Source of the DNA: a virus
Virus record (IMG/VR): IMGVR_UViG_3300025154_000219
Span: 1-40,193 of that record
DNA length: 40,193 nt
Reading direction: 5' to 3' (one strand)
Shown: in pieces, positions 6,662 through 12,372 of the stretch
How the letters are laid out: every line of letters begins with the position of its first letter
How positions within the stretch are numbered: the first letter of the stretch is position 1
Translations under genes and position numbers: made by a program
The notes under the pieces: generated by a model
Told to the model about the DNA's origin: nothing
Database searches by the model: none
What the model saw: the letters and a program-made list of their open reading frames with translations, nothing else

Positions 6662-7024
6662 TTATCCCTTCGGTTTCTCCGCTTTGAACTCGATATACTC
6701 ATAGGTCCAGGATTTGGTGGATGCTGCGATGATTGCCGGGATGCGGTCTGCATCCAACCCCTCAGCCAGCAGAACTTCCACCAGTTTGGTCCCGTCTATG
6801 GCCGAACCTCCACCCGATCTGCAGTTCAGTTTTCCCACCCCACCGGTCTCACTGGTAGTTATGCCGAATGACGCCATCAAGGGTAGAATGGATTCCTTCA
6901 CCGATTTCTTAATGTCCTCACCTTCATCTATGAGGGTCTTCGCACGTTTCATAGCCATTGCTGCCCGATCTAATTCCGCTTTGATTTCAGGTGGTATAAT
7001 GGTCCCTGTTTCTTCAGTCTTCAT
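6662..7024 (-). CDS. Hypothetical protein, 120 residues
   Basis: I do not recognise this 120-residue protein. An N-terminal helix (residues 12-50, IKAELDRAAMAMKRAKTLID and following) is followed by a Gly/Ser-rich turn (GGVGKLNCRSGGGSAIDG) and a C-terminal alpha/beta part ending KSWTYEYIEFKAEKPKG. The helical start plus central loop recalls small phage proteins related to host-nuclease inhibitors, but the match is not good enough to name. The start chosen is ATG 7024, with TAGGAGGAAAGGATCA upstream. The longer frame to 7246 overlaps the neighbouring gene. The tiny ORF 7021-7086 ends on this start as ATGA. Confidence 0.7.
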   Translation of the reverse strand: MKTEETGTIIPPEIKAELDRAAMAMKRAKTLIDEGEDIKKSVKESILPLMASFGITTSETGGVGKLNCRSGGGSAIDGTKLVEVLLAEGLDADRIPAIIAASTKSWTYEYIEFKAEKPKG

Positions 7025-7086
7025 TGATCCTTTCCTCCTATTATTGCACCCCACACTATCAGGGTAATTAGCACCCAAGCTATCAT
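7021..7086 (-). CDS. Possible 21-residue hydrophobic peptide
   Basis: ATG 7086 opens MIAWVLITLIVWGAIIGGKDQ, a single hydrophobic helix with a short polar tail. It stops as ATGA on the next gene's start, and its last codons contain that gene's SD. It starts five bases after the stop of the upstream gene. It could be a small membrane peptide or a coupling ORF that feeds ribosomes to the next start. Confidence 0.4.
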   Translation of the reverse strand: MIAWVLITLIVWGAIIGGKDQ

Positions 7087-7091
7087 TGGTC

Positions 7092-7328
7092 CTACTCTTC
7101 CACTTTTCTGAAGTCTTCCTGGAAATTCCAAACCCAATCTGGTCCCCTACCACCAATAATTTTTCCTGGGTAGGGTTTGTGGATAAACCCCTCATCTGGG
7201 AGAGTAAACTGCTGTTCGTCGTACTCAGGGTCTCCGGGAACGGCAATTACTTCAGTCTCTATTCCTTTAGTAGTAAATTCATCTTCCACTAATCCTATAA
7301 CCTTATCTCCCTTCTTAAGTCTACTCAT
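7092..7328 (-). CDS. Small SH3/KOW-like hypothetical protein, paralogue of the gene at 6356
   Basis: This 78-residue protein shares KKGDKV at the start, ETEVIAVPGD in the middle and DWVWNFQEDFRKV at the end with the 88-residue protein at 6356-6622. The conserved pattern suggests one small beta-barrel family duplicated within the accessory cluster. The start is ATG 7328 behind AGGAGGAGGACCAG; the ORF remains open upstream but lacks a better site. Its function is unknown. Confidence 0.75.
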   Translation of the reverse strand: MSRLKKGDKVIGLVEDEFTTKGIETEVIAVPGDPEYDEQQFTLPDEGFIHKPYPGKIIGGRGPDWVWNFQEDFRKVEE

Positions 7329-7782
7329 TCTGGTCCTCCTCCTGTCGACCGTCACCAGCCATTAATCGTTTTAGGGCTTCAATCCGGTCGTCTCTCCGGT
7401 ATGCTTCCCTTTTCACTGCAATGTACTCCTGGTTTTCCTTTCTCCACTTGGCCTTCCTTTCCTTCGTCCTAATGCCGCTGACCTCTGGGTCGTATCCGTA
7501 CTGACGATAGATCTCCACTCGGTGAATTGTGTCCGCCAGTCCTTCCTGAAACAATAGGCGCACTACCTCTGGATCTATCCCTGACCTGGAACAGTTGCCA
7601 CAAACAACAAATCGGTTTATTTGCTCTGTGGATAGTTGGAGAAGAGAGCAGGTTGGTTGAGGTCTGCCCTTTAATCCAGTCCTATATTTCTTCGGTTTGG
7701 GCCATCGGGGTACTTCTTCAGTCATTAGCAGTATTGCCTCCTGAGCGAGAGCACGATTAGCTTCACAGGACCGTTCGTTCAT
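7321..7782 (-). CDS. Hypothetical cysteine-containing protein, start uncertain
   Basis: This is a basic, mostly helical protein of 153 residues from ATG 7782. It has a cysteine pair VCGNC near residue 61 and a long charged C-terminal helix (RTKERKAKWRKENQEYIAVKREAYRRDDRIEALKRL). The ATG has no SD. The same frame stays open upstream and would add RIECDYFTCT directly before MNERSC, making a CxxxxC-type motif that looks genuine. In that extension GAGGGAAGG is followed by ATA GAG TGC, with no ATG, GTG or TTG. The true N-terminus may therefore be longer. The gene overlaps the next by eight bases at its end. Confidence 0.6.
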   Translation of the reverse strand: MNERSCEANRALAQEAILLMTEEVPRWPKPKKYRTGLKGRPQPTCSLLQLSTEQINRFVVCGNCSRSGIDPEVVRLLFQEGLADTIHRVEIYRQYGYDPEVSGIRTKERKAKWRKENQEYIAVKREAYRRDDRIEALKRLMAGDGRQEEDQNE

Positions 7783-7826
7783 TGTACAGGTGAAGTAATC
7801 GCACTCTATCCTTCCCTCAGGCGGCT

Positions 7827-8573
7827 TTATTCGTTTGGGTCTGAGGATACCCCCTTCTTTTCCTTCTTCGGTTTGGGGGTTTTTTCTTCGGCCTTTGCTG
7901 CAGTCTTGGCTTCGGCTTTGGCTGCTTTTTTCTCTTCAGCCTTGATGGCCGCTGCAGCTTCTGCTTCTGCCTTTTTCTTTGCTGCAGTCTTCGCCTTTGC
8001 TTCAGCCCTGATCTTCTTCTCTTCTTCCAGGATGGTCAGTTCTTTCACACTGAACCAGTCCAGAGTCTTCTGAGCGTCACCCAGGCCGTCCTTGGCATCC
8101 CCAACCAGTCCGGTAGTCTGCTTCAGGTCGAAGAGGCTCAGGGGATGGCGGGTAGATGTGAATTTGGTGGTGGAGCGAAAGACCATACGGCTGATAATAT
8201 CCACCATCGCAGGCAGGTCGAGGACTGTGCCATCTTTTACGGTAAATTCGAGTAGACCACCTTCAGCATCCCAATCCAGTTCCGGAACTACAACCCCGAT
8301 CCGGTTAAAGGCGGCTACCGATCTGTTGTGGAGCTTTCCCAGGGCTACAGCATCACTGACGATGACGGTGATGGGTCCGATGGGTTCGGCAGTAAATCCA
8401 AGGGCTGCCAGATCTTCAGCCAGTGAGGAAGGGAAGTCGATCGAAGCCCTGTCCTTTTTCTCAAAGCTGATCTCCAGATTGGTCTGGGTCTTGTGGCCCT
8501 TTACCTCAAATGTGGTTCCTTTTACTGCATTTTTTGCTGCTGCTTTGATGATAATACTAATTGATGTGTTCAT
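7827..8573 (-). CDS. Hypothetical protein with long Ala/Lys/Glu tail
   Basis: This is a 248-residue protein. The first 170 residues look globular and alpha/beta, starting MNTSISIIIKAAAKNAVKGTTFEVKGHKTQTNLEISFEK. The last 75 residues are almost only Ala, Lys and Glu with a PKPKKEKK end, a probable extended helix or disordered basic tail that could contact nucleic acid. I do not recognise the family. The ATG at 8573 has TGGAGGAAAGTC upstream. The tail resembles the low-complexity linker of the protein at 691-1497, although the globular parts do not obviously match. Confidence 0.7.
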   Translation of the reverse strand: MNTSISIIIKAAAKNAVKGTTFEVKGHKTQTNLEISFEKKDRASIDFPSSLAEDLAALGFTAEPIGPITVIVSDAVALGKLHNRSVAAFNRIGVVVPELDWDAEGGLLEFTVKDGTVLDLPAMVDIISRMVFRSTTKFTSTRHPLSLFDLKQTTGLVGDAKDGLGDAQKTLDWFSVKELTILEEEKKIRAEAKAKTAAKKKAEAEAAAAIKAEEKKAAKAEAKTAAKAEEKTPKPKKEKKGVSSDPNE

Positions 8574-8603
8574 GACTTTCCTCCATTTTTGGGGATATCC
8601 CCG

Positions 8604-8807
8604 TTAGTTTTTGGGCATCATTACCCGTTTGGTTTTGTTGGGTGGTTCAAGTCCAACTCTACTGTATAGGTCCAGGATAAGACTGTAGTTCTGTTCGATC
8701 TGAGAGGTTTGAATCCGGTCCTGGTCCTTTAGCTCGATGGTATATATTGCGGTTTGTGCCACCACCAACAAAATAGCTATAATGACTACAATGATAAATA
8801 CTCTCAT
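8604..8807 (-). CDS. Small single-pass membrane protein
   Basis: This is a 67-residue protein whose first 22 residues (MRVFIIVVIIAILLVVAQTAIY) form one transmembrane helix or uncleaved signal anchor. A polar 45-residue tail probably lies outside the cytoplasm. The ATG at 8807 follows AGGGAGATTAT. It may be a superinfection-exclusion or lysis accessory protein, as small membrane proteins in phage accessory clusters often are, but no homology is visible. Confidence 0.65.
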   Translation of the reverse strand: MRVFIIVVIIAILLVVAQTAIYTIELKDQDRIQTSQIEQNYSLILDLYSRVGLEPPNKTKRVMMPKN

Positions 8808-8816
8808 ATAATCTCC

Positions 8817-9179
8817 CTATGACCAGTGAGGGTCTTTGTCCCCTTCAGGTCTGTTGGAGGAATCCAGTCTCAGTTCTTCCAGTACCTTTACCAGTTTTAA
8901 CATACCGGATAACATCTCTATCCTTTGCTCCATAGCACTGGCTTTACACTCCAACTGCACTAAATACACCAGGATGAGTTCAAGATCACTGATAGGTTCA
9001 CCGGCCAGCCATTTCTTTGCTATAGGTCCAGTCTCCATCCAGGCCAGTTTCTCCTCCTCAGTATGGCTACTCATGTCGCCTACTGTATCAGGATCTGTGG
9101 CCCTTACAATTTGTTCGGCCAATCCGTCGTCCAGCATCTCTTTAATCCTTCTTTTCTGCACTTCAAGCAAATGTATCAT
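8817..9179 (-). CDS. Hypothetical helical protein, 120 residues
   Basis: This is an acidic and helical protein: MIHLLEVQKRRIKEMLDDGLAEQIV, then an acidic middle, then a long amphipathic helix (LELILVYLVQLECKASAMEQRIEMLSGMLKLVKVLEEL) likely to form a coiled coil. The start ATG 9179 has CAGGAGGTAGA directly upstream. The longer frame to 9209 crosses the dyad at 9201-9216. No known domain is recognised. Confidence 0.65.
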   Translation of the reverse strand: MIHLLEVQKRRIKEMLDDGLAEQIVRATDPDTVGDMSSHTEEEKLAWMETGPIAKKWLAGEPISDLELILVYLVQLECKASAMEQRIEMLSGMLKLVKVLEELRLDSSNRPEGDKDPHWS

Positions 9180-9200
9180 TCTACCTCCTGTTGGCTTATG

Positions 9201-9216
9201 ACCACTCAATGGTGGT
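9201..9216. promoter_or_regulatory. ACCAC-N6-GTGGT dyad, possible operator
   Basis: ACCAC and GTGGT flank TCAATG, 21 bases before the ATG of the 120-residue gene at 8817-9179. On the gene's sense strand it contains GAGTGGTCAT, matching the AGTGGTCA word of the dyads before the genes starting at 9447, 9805, 10269 and 10708. Confidence 0.4.
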
Positions 9217-9219
9217 TGG

Positions 9220-9447
9220 TTAAGCTATTACGTCAAACTGTTTTCGGGTGAAGATGGGGCGGGTATCACCCCAAAGGTTTCCCGATCCTCTACCTGAAGG
9301 TTGGGTGATGCCGATTACCTTCGCCCTTGGTCCGGCTGGCGGATTGCAGACAGCACACCATTGCCGGTTTATTCCATGTTTACATTTGAGTGTGTCCGGG
9401 TGCTGAGCCTGAACTGCAGTTGCCGGGTTGATCTGTTTTACTGCCAT
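9220..9447 (-). CDS. Small zinc-ribbon-like protein
   Basis: This is a 75-residue basic protein with CKHGINRQWCAVCNPPAGPRAK in the middle. The arrangement Cys-x-His-x5-6-Cys-x2-Cys is suitable for one zinc ion, as in small phage zinc-finger proteins. The C-terminal part (ITQPSGRGSGNLWGDTRPIF) is Gly/Arg-rich. The start ATG 9447 has AAAGGAGAAGGACA upstream. Its promoter region holds the best dyad of the operator family (9465-9486). Possible roles are nucleic-acid binding or host-protein modulation, inferred from the motif only. Confidence 0.65.
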   Translation of the reverse strand: MAVKQINPATAVQAQHPDTLKCKHGINRQWCAVCNPPAGPRAKVIGITQPSGRGSGNLWGDTRPIFTRKQFDVIA

Positions 9448-9464
9448 TTGTCCTTCTCCTTTCT

Positions 9465-9486
9465 CTGACCATTGATTACTGGTCAG
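9465..9486. promoter_or_regulatory. Perfect inverted repeat CTGACCA-N8-TGGTCAG
   Basis: Seven-base arms match perfectly around an 8-base spacer, 18 bp before the ATG of the zinc-ribbon gene. It overlaps the stop of the tiny ORF 9483-9614. This is the clearest member of the TGACCA-type dyad family and is likely an operator. Confidence 0.55.
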
Positions 9487-9614
9487 TCCGCCATTCTCCA
9501 CCTTCGGCTGCAAAACCGTAGCAGTCTTTGGCTCCAATGGGTGTTCGGTTGTGCGTTAAGCTCTATTGCCCGTCTCCAGCACCAGTGTTTAGTGTGGTAT
9601 CCTGTTATTGCCAT
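9483..9614 (-). CDS. Small basic hypothetical protein, 43 residues
   Basis: ATG 9614 behind a strong SD (AAAGGAGGAACACA) opens a 43-codon frame, MAITGYHTKHWCWRRAIELN and onward, rich in Arg and Trp, stopping at TGA 9483. The SD leader is almost identical to that of the gene starting at 9805. The good ribosome site and the way it fills the gap between two genes support it. The composition is unusual and no function is visible. Confidence 0.5.
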   Translation of the reverse strand: MAITGYHTKHWCWRRAIELNAQPNTHWSQRLLRFCSRRWRMAD

Positions 9615-9631
9615 TTGTGTTCCTCCTTTGG

Positions 9632-9805
9632 TTAGTCTACTATTTGGTAGTGCCCTAATGTTGCCAGCCCAGTCTGTTTGTTGTAGGTATACCCATCCGA
9701 CAGCCTTATGTGATTCTTCATCACCTTAGCTATGCTGTACTCTTTGACTGTTCCTCTCAAGGTGTACCTAACTTTGACTTTCTGGCCCAACCTATAACTT
9801 GTCAT
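9632..9805 (-). CDS. Small beta-barrel-like hypothetical protein, 57 residues
   Basis: This 57-residue basic protein starts MTSYRLGQKVKVRYTLRGTVKEYSIAKV and reads like a small SH3-type barrel with alternating strand residues. This is loosely similar in design to the KKGD-type proteins at 6356 and 7092, though it is not clearly a relative. The start ATG 9805 is behind GAAGGAGGAACACA. The GTG/ATG candidates upstream lie inside the regulatory dyad. Its function is unknown. Confidence 0.6.
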   Translation of the reverse strand: MTSYRLGQKVKVRYTLRGTVKEYSIAKVMKNHIRLSDGYTYNKQTGLATLGHYQIVD

Positions 9806-9823
9806 TTGTGTTCCTCCTTCTTT

Positions 9824-9841
9824 GACCACTATTCAGTGATC
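9824..9841. promoter_or_regulatory. GACCACT-N4-AGTGATC dyad, possible operator
   Basis: The near-perfect inverted repeat lies 18 bp before the start of the gene at 9805 and immediately downstream of a TATAAC hexamer on the minus strand. Position just after a -10 box would suit a repressor site. The same arrangement is seen at 10318-10335. Confidence 0.5.
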
Positions 9842-9958
9842 TGTTATAGCCATCGCCACCCTAACTCCAATCTCTGCCATTGCCCATATTCCTCCGGATA
9901 CAAGCAGGAATGTGATTGCTGCTACAACCAGCAGTTCTGGTTCCCATCTGTGTTCCAT
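9833..9958 (-). CDS. Small single-pass membrane protein, 41 residues
   Basis: ATG 9958 with CAAGGAGAACGAAA upstream encodes MEHRWEPELLVVAAITFLLVSGGIWAMAEIGVRVAMAITDH. Residues 10-29 form one membrane helix. It ends inside the dyad at 9824-9841. The last 18 codons reappear, altered, at 10324-10378 without the first half of the gene, so part of this gene has been duplicated together with its downstream region. No function is known. Confidence 0.5.
   Translation of the reverse strand: MEHRWEPELLVVAAITFLLVSGGIWAMAEIGVRVAMAITDH
9843..9870 (-). promoter_or_regulatory. Putative leftward promoter TTGGAG-N16-TATAAC (copy 1)
   Basis: On the minus strand TTGGAG (9870-9865) is followed after 16 bp by TATAAC (9848-9843) and then the dyad 9841-9824. 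The same pair with the same spacing occurs at 10364-10337. Both lie in a duplicated segment that also encodes the end of a small membrane protein, so conservation could reflect coding rather than promoter function. Confidence 0.4.
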
Positions 9959-9999
9959 TTTCGTTCTCCTTGGTTTTGGGTTTTGGGCTATCTTCGCCT

Positions 10000-10269
10000 T
10001 TATTCCTGGAGACCGGAAACAAATCCGCTCATCCAGGCATCTTCAGCTTCTGATAGTGCGTTTGGGTTTTCTTCGTCGAACTCCAACATTACTCGTTCGA
10101 ACAGATCTTCTTTCAACCAGCTATCGTCATCCTCCTTGCAGATGAGAAAAGCAAGTGCGAAGGCCCTTCTTTCCGCTTCTGTCTGCAGTTCAGCGGCCTG
10201 TGTTTTTCTCCCTCTCCCCTCTTCTTTTCCCTCTTCTCGGGCTAATTCTGCCGTAGTGTTCTTTGCCAT
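10000..10269 (-). CDS. Acidic hypothetical protein, 89 residues
   Basis: This is an 89-residue, strongly charged, helical protein: MAKNTTAELAREEGKEEGRGRKTQAAELQTEAERRAFALAF, then an acidic C-terminus (EDDDSWLKEDLFERVMLEFDEENPNALSEAEDAW). Such acidic small proteins are common in phage early regions as inhibitors or DNA mimics, but there is no specific match. The ATG at 10269 has AAAGGAGAAGACT upstream. It is preceded by the second promoter/dyad copy (10318-10364). Confidence 0.65.
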   Translation of the reverse strand: MAKNTTAELAREEGKEEGRGRKTQAAELQTEAERRAFALAFLICKEDDDSWLKEDLFERVMLEFDEENPNALSEAEDAWMSGFVSGLQE

Positions 10270-10317
10270 AGTCTTCTCCTTTGTTTGTGTTGTGAGGTCT
10301 TGCCCCTACCCTTCTAT

Positions 10318-10335
10318 GACCATTCTTCAGTGGCC
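10318..10335. promoter_or_regulatory. GACCATT-N4-AGTGGCC dyad, possible operator
   Basis: An imperfect inverted repeat lies 48 bp upstream of the start at 10269, directly after TATAAC (10342-10337) of the putative promoter. It is the counterpart of the dyad at 9824-9841. Confidence 0.45.
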
Positions 10336-10336
10336 T

Positions 10337-10364
10337 GTTATAACTACTACCAATCTAACTCCAA
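10337..10364 (-). promoter_or_regulatory. Putative leftward promoter TTGGAG-N16-TATAAC (copy 2)
   Basis: TTGGAG (10364-10359) and TATAAC (10342-10337) are 16 bp apart on the minus strand, and the dyad 10335-10318 follows. Here the segment is no longer part of an intact gene, which favours a regulatory reason for its conservation. Confidence 0.45.
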
Positions 10365-10393
10365 TCTCTACCATTGCCCACATTCCTCCGATC

Positions 10394-10708
10394 TCACACT
10401 TCCTGTGTTCCGAGATCTCCGTCCACCACCTTCAGTCCGGCTTTGGCCAGCACTGCTTTCGCCTTCTCGATCCGTCTGGCTTCTGCTTCCTTCTTTTTCT
10501 GTCCCCCGCCTTCCGCTTCGGTCAGGATTGCTGCGTTCAGTCTGGCCTCTGCTGCCTGGAGTTGCTCTTTCAGTCGGTCCACTGCCCTCTGTGCGATCTG
10601 CACTCGAGTGAGGCCGATTCCTCCGTTGAGCTGGTTTGTGTTGAGTCCCACGTTGACTTGGGTGCCTGCTGCTGTTTTGGTTTCGCTGGTCTTGGTCTGC
10701 TTTGTCAT
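10394..10708 (-). CDS. Helical hypothetical protein, 104 residues
   Basis: This is a 104-residue basic protein with a Thr/Lys-rich N-terminus, then a long helix with heptad character at residues 38-90 (IAQRAVDRLKEQLQAAEARLNAAIL and the Lys/Glu stretch after), likely a coiled coil. The ATG at 10708 has AAAAAGGAGAACGACA upstream. The frame is open to 10768 through three 14-bp direct repeats, which are better read as control sites. A frame from ATG 10874 overlaps this gene out of phase. No homologue is recognised. Confidence 0.65.
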   Translation of the reverse strand: MTKQTKTSETKTAAGTQVNVGLNTNQLNGGIGLTRVQIAQRAVDRLKEQLQAAEARLNAAILTEAEGGGQKKKEAEARRIEKAKAVLAKAGLKVVDGDLGTQEV

Positions 10709-10730
10709 TGTCGTTCTCCTTTTTGTAGTT

Positions 10731-10768
10731 CTGTGACCACTGTTCTGTGACCACTGTTCTGTGACCAC
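10731..10768. repeat. Three 14-bp direct repeats, CTGTGACCACTGTT
   Basis: CTGTGACCAC begins at 10731, 10745 and 10759, an exact period of 14. The first two units are complete; the third ends in CTGTGACCACC. On the sense strand of the gene at 10708 this reads as three AGTGGTCACAG sites, 23 bp before the start codon. It is an array of the same word found singly before neighbouring genes. Confidence 0.85.
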
Positions 10769-10894
10769 CTCTCTCTGATTCGGAGAGTGGCTGTCTGTTT
10801 TGGGTTGCCCCGTCGGTGTGGGGTGTCCCTGTTCCCCACAGACCGGGGGTTGCCCCCTGGTTTTGGCGTATCATTGGTCGTTCTCCTTTTTAGG

Positions 10895-11107
10895 TTAGCA
10901 CAGATCTGTCGGGAAATCTGCTATTCTGTCAGCGTACCCCCTTGCCCAGTCCCCCACAGACAGGTCAGTGTGTTCTTTGTTGTCACACCAGTCCGAGACA
11001 ACCAGCACTGCCAGTGCGTTTGCCCATTCTTCGCTGCACTCTGGTAGCACATCCCGGATTCCTGCTACTGCCTCATTGTGTCTTCTGTTCCTGTCTTGGT
11101 TCGTCAT
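10895..11107 (-). CDS. Hypothetical protein, 70 residues
   Basis: This is a 70-residue acidic protein, MTNQDRNRRHNEAVAGIRDV with a helical middle (SEEWANALAVLVVSDWCDNKEH) and a C-terminal DWARGYADRIADF. It is the first gene of the leftward accessory cluster. ATG 11107 is preceded by GAGGAGGGCACGGCA. The frame extends upstream only as Arg/Gly/Pro-rich sequence of the G+C-rich gap, which is not convincing coding. No family is recognised. Confidence 0.65.
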   Translation of the reverse strand: MTNQDRNRRHNEAVAGIRDVLPECSEEWANALAVLVVSDWCDNKEHTDLSVGDWARGYADRIADFPTDLC

Positions 11108-11214
11108 TGCCGTGCCCTCCTCGTTTTGGGGTCGGAAGCCGCCCCCTACCCTTTTCCTTGCAACCCTCGTGCCAGTCCGAACCCGGCCCCAGACGGCACT
11201 CCCCGGCCCCAGAC

Positions 11215-11230
11215 CGGACATCCCATGTCC
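11215..11230. repeat. CGGACATCCCATGTCC, copy 1 (dyad)
   Basis: The 16-mer recurs exactly at 11292-11307. Each is an inverted repeat GGACAT-CCC-ATGTCC, so both are possible protein sites or small hairpins in the G+C-rich gap. Confidence 0.8.
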
Positions 11231-11291
11231 CGTCGAAACAGCGTTCCGTGCAGTGGCCACAGATCGCAGCCCCCCTGGCCTCCCTTCGAGG

Positions 11292-11307
11292 CGGACATCC
11301 CATGTCC
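11292..11307. repeat. CGGACATCCCATGTCC, copy 2 (dyad)
   Basis: This is the exact second copy of 11215-11230. Here the following G extends the dyad arms to seven bases (CGGACAT/ATGTCCG). Confidence 0.8.
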
Positions 11308-11690
11308 GACTCGTCTCCCGGTCTGCCTTCCAGCGTCCGGTCGACCAGCAGACCAGTGTTCGGTCTTCGGTATTTTGTTTTTCCCTCCGACTGGCGGTCG
11401 AAAGGTCGAATGGTGGTCGGAAGACTGAACGGCGGGTTTCCCCTCAAACAACGTTTTCGTGGCACGGGACTTGCAACGCGCGCGTGTTCCTCTTCCTGGG
11501 GGCGGGGCGACAACACCCGGCGCAAGCGAAAGCCCGACGACGACCACGGGGCAGGCTGCCGCCGATGGCTCTGGCCGATCGGCGAACGGTGCAGCAGAAC
11601 AGCAGGACGAAAGGCGAAACGAAAGTCGCACCCCCTGAACGACGGTCGAATCGGCAAACACCGGCCACGGCAAGGAATGCTAATCCCCCT

Positions 11691-11707
11691 TGGCAAGCCG
11701 TGTACAG
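11691..11707 (+). repeat. 17-bp direct repeat TGGCAAGCCGTGTACAG, copy 1
   Basis: This repeat is identical to 11916-11932, 225 bp apart in the same orientation. The TGTACAG end of the repeat also occurs at 12207-12213 and 12229-12235. Confidence 0.85.
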
Positions 11708-11915
11708 AGAAGCGAACAGGGCCGTCGGACGCGGACCTTCGTTCCACCCCCCGACCGGCGTTCGGAATTGTGGGCTATTGTTCAGCGAGTCGACCGGAAG
11801 TCGGCTTGGGGATCGTCGTTCAACCCGCAGGTCCGTGTTCCGTCTGCCGACTCACGTCTCTTGCACGGACCAGCGTTCAGCCTCACGTCCAGCAGTCGGC
11901 CAGCGAAACGGGGGA

Positions 11916-11932
11916 TGGCAAGCCGTGTACAG
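11916..11932 (+). repeat. 17-bp direct repeat TGGCAAGCCGTGTACAG, copy 2
   Basis: This is the exact copy of 11691-11707. It is directly followed by CAGCGTTC (11930-11937) and, 20 bp on, CAGTGTTC (11950-11957), making this the densest repeat cluster in the gap. Confidence 0.85.
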
Positions 11933-12372
11933 CGTTCACCCGGCGATAACAGTGTTCAGCAACCAAGCGCACCGTTGGGTCCCCCGGAGACAGGGGGGAA
12001 GGGGCACGAGGAGACACCCCATCCCCCTGGAGTAGTTGAGAGGATCCTATCGTGTTCGGAAGGTTACAACCCCTAGAATATTATACCCCCCGCTACACCA
12101 TATAGATGGGTGATGAGATAGTGGCGGTGGTCGGTGGTTTGAGGCTGGTGACTGTAGTCATCTTCCTCGACTTCCGATCCCCACCTTTAAACCGGATTAC
12201 AAACGATGTACAGGGGGTATACAAGCTTTGTACAGACCCCTGGGGAGGATTTAGGCTACTACCCCCGGCCACTGAGTCCCTGGTCCGCTCAGGTTCCTCC
12301 CCAACCTCAAACTTTCATGAGAGCACTACAGTAAAAATAGTACACCAACAACATACGGAAGGAAGAAGAACG

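Larger units (their letters stand above)
10304..10378 (-). repeat. Duplicated ~72-bp segment, second copy (first copy 9819-9893)
   Basis: The stretch from TGGGCAATGG through the AGAAGG after the dyad is closely similar at both sites. They share GGGCAATGG, AGAGATTGGAGTTAG, TATAACAG, CACTGAA and TGGTCA. In the first copy it is the end of a 41-codon gene plus its 3' flank. In the second only 18 codons remain (from an ATG at about 10377 with no usable SD spacing), so this copy looks like a partial duplication kept for its regulatory content. Confidence 0.75.
11108..12372. other. G+C-rich gap with repeats and no convincing gene; candidate origin/control region
   Basis: These 1.27 kb separate the leftward accessory cluster from the rightward packaging genes. 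Overlapping frames exist on both strands, but their products are Arg/Pro/Ser-rich, without SDs or recognisable domains. The sequence from about 11150 to 12060 is visibly richer in G+C than its surroundings and contains several short repeats: CGGACATCCCATGTCC twice, a 17-bp TGGCAAGCCGTGTACAG pair, five CAGYGTTC words, three GGTCGAA words and four TGTACAG words. An A+T-rich patch follows at about 12072-12110. This combination suits a replication origin and divergent promoter region; it could also be a decayed insertion. No clear sigma70 promoter was found. Confidence 0.5.

Noticed and set aside
9201-10768. CRISPR-like array from the repeated TGACCAC words
   Set aside because: The words are 7-14 bp, unevenly spaced, placed before genes, and have no spacers of constant length.
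11073-12105. Several long ORFs on both strands in the G+C-rich gap (up to about 355 codons)
   Set aside because: They overlap one another, are rich in Arg, Pro, Ser and Gly, have no SD, and show no domain. High G+C makes stops rare, so length alone is not evidence.
12106-12372. Upstream extension of terS to ATG 12106
   Set aside because: It lacks an SD and adds sequence unlike small terminases, while ATG 12373 has a strong site and gives the normal length.
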